A stretch of DNA of 5,381 nucleotides from an uncultured Klebsiella sp. (GTDB taxonomy: Bacteria; Pseudomonadota; Gammaproteobacteria; Enterobacterales; Enterobacteriaceae): NCBI GenBank assembly GCA_902490055.1, contig CABUCP010000256.1, positions 1-5,381 on the forward strand, written 5' to 3'. Made by a program: the position numbers and the translations under genes. The notes beneath the pieces are model-generated. The model did not search any database. It saw only the letters and a program-made list of their open reading frames with translations, and was not told the DNA's origin. Numbering within the stretch: the stretch's first letter is position 1; every line of letters starts with the position of its first letter. This document shows, piece after piece, positions 5,332 through 5,381 of the stretch.

Positions 5332-5381
5332 AATCAGATTTTGCGTGCCGTTTTCCATCTTCCGTGACAACTCCTTGGCGG
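5323..5381 (-). CDS. Possible C-terminal fragment of an unidentified minus-strand gene
   Basis: On the minus strand from the window edge, one frame reads AKELSRKMENGTQNLIPG and then stops at TAG (complement of 5323-5325), inside the far arm of REP element 2. REP units commonly lie between convergent 3' ends, so a gene converging on hemB would fit. Eighteen residues are too few to identify a family. Another minus-strand frame is open across the same bases, so coding is not shown. Confidence 0.2.
   Translation of the reverse strand, partial: AKELSRKMENGTQNLIPG

Overview
This is a chromosomal core segment from an enteric gammaproteobacterium. The proteins match the Escherichia coli YaiY, YaiW, SbmA, AmpH and HemB proteins closely along their full length, as recalled from memory. 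Moderately GC-rich coding sequence, REP-type palindromes and direct ampH-hemB adjacency suggest the Klebsiella/Raoultella/Enterobacter side of the Enterobacteriaceae rather than E. coli itself. The genus is an inference. I see no insertion sequence, phage gene, CRISPR array, tRNA or rRNA.

Layout, left to right. (1) The 3' end of yaiY (+), a small inner-membrane protein that has lost only its start codon to the window edge. (2) yaiW (-), a surface lipoprotein whose stop codon interlocks with that of yaiY. (3) sbmA (-), a peptide transporter 18 nt upstream of yaiW and evidently in one operon with it. (4) A 348-bp divergent control region (2643-2990) holding a good sigma-E-like promoter for sbmA, a GC-only hairpin in its leader, a 10-bp-phased TTACGC repeat and a probable ampH promoter. 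(5) ampH (+), a periplasmic low-molecular-mass penicillin-binding protein. (6) A 107-bp gap with a long inverted repeat. (7) hemB (+), delta-aminolevulinic acid dehydratase. (8) A head-to-head pair of REP elements, then about 50 bp that may hold the C-terminal codons of a minus-strand gene.

The sbmA-yaiW/ampH part reads as an envelope module. SbmA moves peptides such as microcins and proline-rich antimicrobial peptides across the inner membrane. YaiW is an outer-membrane lipoprotein linked to the same peptide-uptake phenotype, and AmpH trims peptidoglycan cross-links and stem peptides. YaiW also carries a spaced set of motifs resembling the lytic transglycosylase fold (QQES, GGPMQVS, FNAGW). 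If real, this would put a glycan-directed protein and a peptide-directed enzyme back to back. hemB is a housekeeping haem gene that happens to lie downstream.

The genes are known orthologues, and I found no wholly new system. The most useful leads are the lysozyme-like signature in YaiW, the regulatory architecture between sbmA and ampH, and the ampH-hemB inverted repeat.
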